Notes under the pieces: generated by a model
Database searches by the model: none
The model's input: the letters and a program-made list of their open reading frames with translations, nothing else
What the model was told of the DNA's origin: nothing
Origin: Symbiodinium natans
Taxonomy: Eukaryota > Sar > Dinophyceae > Suessiales > Symbiodiniaceae
Length of the DNA stretch: 64,000 nucleotides
NCBI GenBank assembly: GCA_905221605.1
Contig: CAJNDS010002084.1
Location: forward strand, 350,972 to 414,971
Direction of reading: 5' to 3'
In this document: positions 63,881 to 64,000 of the stretch, in pieces
Layout of the letters: every line of letters starts with the position of its first letter
Numbering within the stretch: position 1 is the first letter of the stretch
Position numbers and translations under genes: made by a program

Positions 63881-64000
63881 TAAGCGAATGAGACGCAAAG
63901 TAGCGACAGAGCACTGTTGCTGTTTGTGGTGGCTGGGGTATCGAGCCTTCAGTTTCTGTGGTGATGGTTTTGCTCTCGGCACTGCTTCTCCGGCTCGGTG

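Overview
The window looks like nuclear DNA of a dinoflagellate, most likely a Symbiodiniaceae/Suessiales-type genome, though the lineage within dinoflagellates is inference. The evidence is a tandem pentatricopeptide-repeat (PPR) gene with the degenerate 'AISACEKGxQW' repeat style typical of dinoflagellates, a dynamin-family gene whose introns have AG|G borders and mostly GC (or GA) donors, no bacterial operon structure, few long reading frames, and very many Arabidopsis-type heptamers (CCCTAAA/TTTAGGG).

Only two genes can be assigned to a protein family with confidence, both on the + strand. One is a two-exon PPR gene at 6685-9164 (about 753 residues, about 19-20 repeats, probably organellar RNA binding). 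The other is a seven-exon dynamin-related GTPase at 46846-50878 (about 812 residues: complete G1-G5 motifs, stalk, GED-like segment and a C-terminal MATH/TRAF-like region). All six dynamin introns can be placed in phase 0 with AG|G at both ends. The remaining coding signal is a set of 35-110 nt exon-like islands with AG|G borders. These include one with a phosphotransferase HGD(x4)N catalytic loop (59193-59291), two starting MGCGAS (15587 and 21684), two sharing TVPxEFNLS (10885 and 46356), and two sharing an RNERS motif (10463 and 45048).

The rest is dominated by repeats. (1) Roughly 100 short telomere-like tracts are spread over the whole window in both orientations. Many have drifted into their own local 7-, 8-, 9- or 10-mer variants. 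Exon-like islands tend to have C-rich tracts upstream and G-rich tracts downstream, which is the polarity of the two ends of a linear chromosome and also the arrangement expected if introns begin G-rich and end C-rich. (2) A 5.2-kb compound satellite (about 23.1-28.4 kb) combines about ten 50-bp units, 18 copies of a 170-380-bp unit with long (AAATAGT)n blocks, and inverted copies of a ~50-bp segment at its two edges. (3) At least nine families of about 65-150-bp non-autonomous elements recur; nearly all have terminal inverted repeats. One (nine copies) shows 8-bp target duplications at several copies. (4) Homopolymer junctions of the form TnGm/CnAm, a (TG)45 tract and alternating purine-pyrimidine tracts are also present.

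Layout: 1-6.6 kb tracts, MITEs and islands; 6.7-9.2 kb PPR gene; 9.2-23 kb tracts, islands and MITEs; 23.1-28.4 kb compound satellite; 28.4-46.7 kb tracts and MITEs with weak islands; 46.8-50.9 kb dynamin gene followed by a cluster of five different MITEs; 51-57 kb mostly unique sequence without a recognised gene; 57-64 kb dense polar tracts with small islands. No rRNA, convincing tRNA, CRISPR array, origin or autonomous transposase was found.
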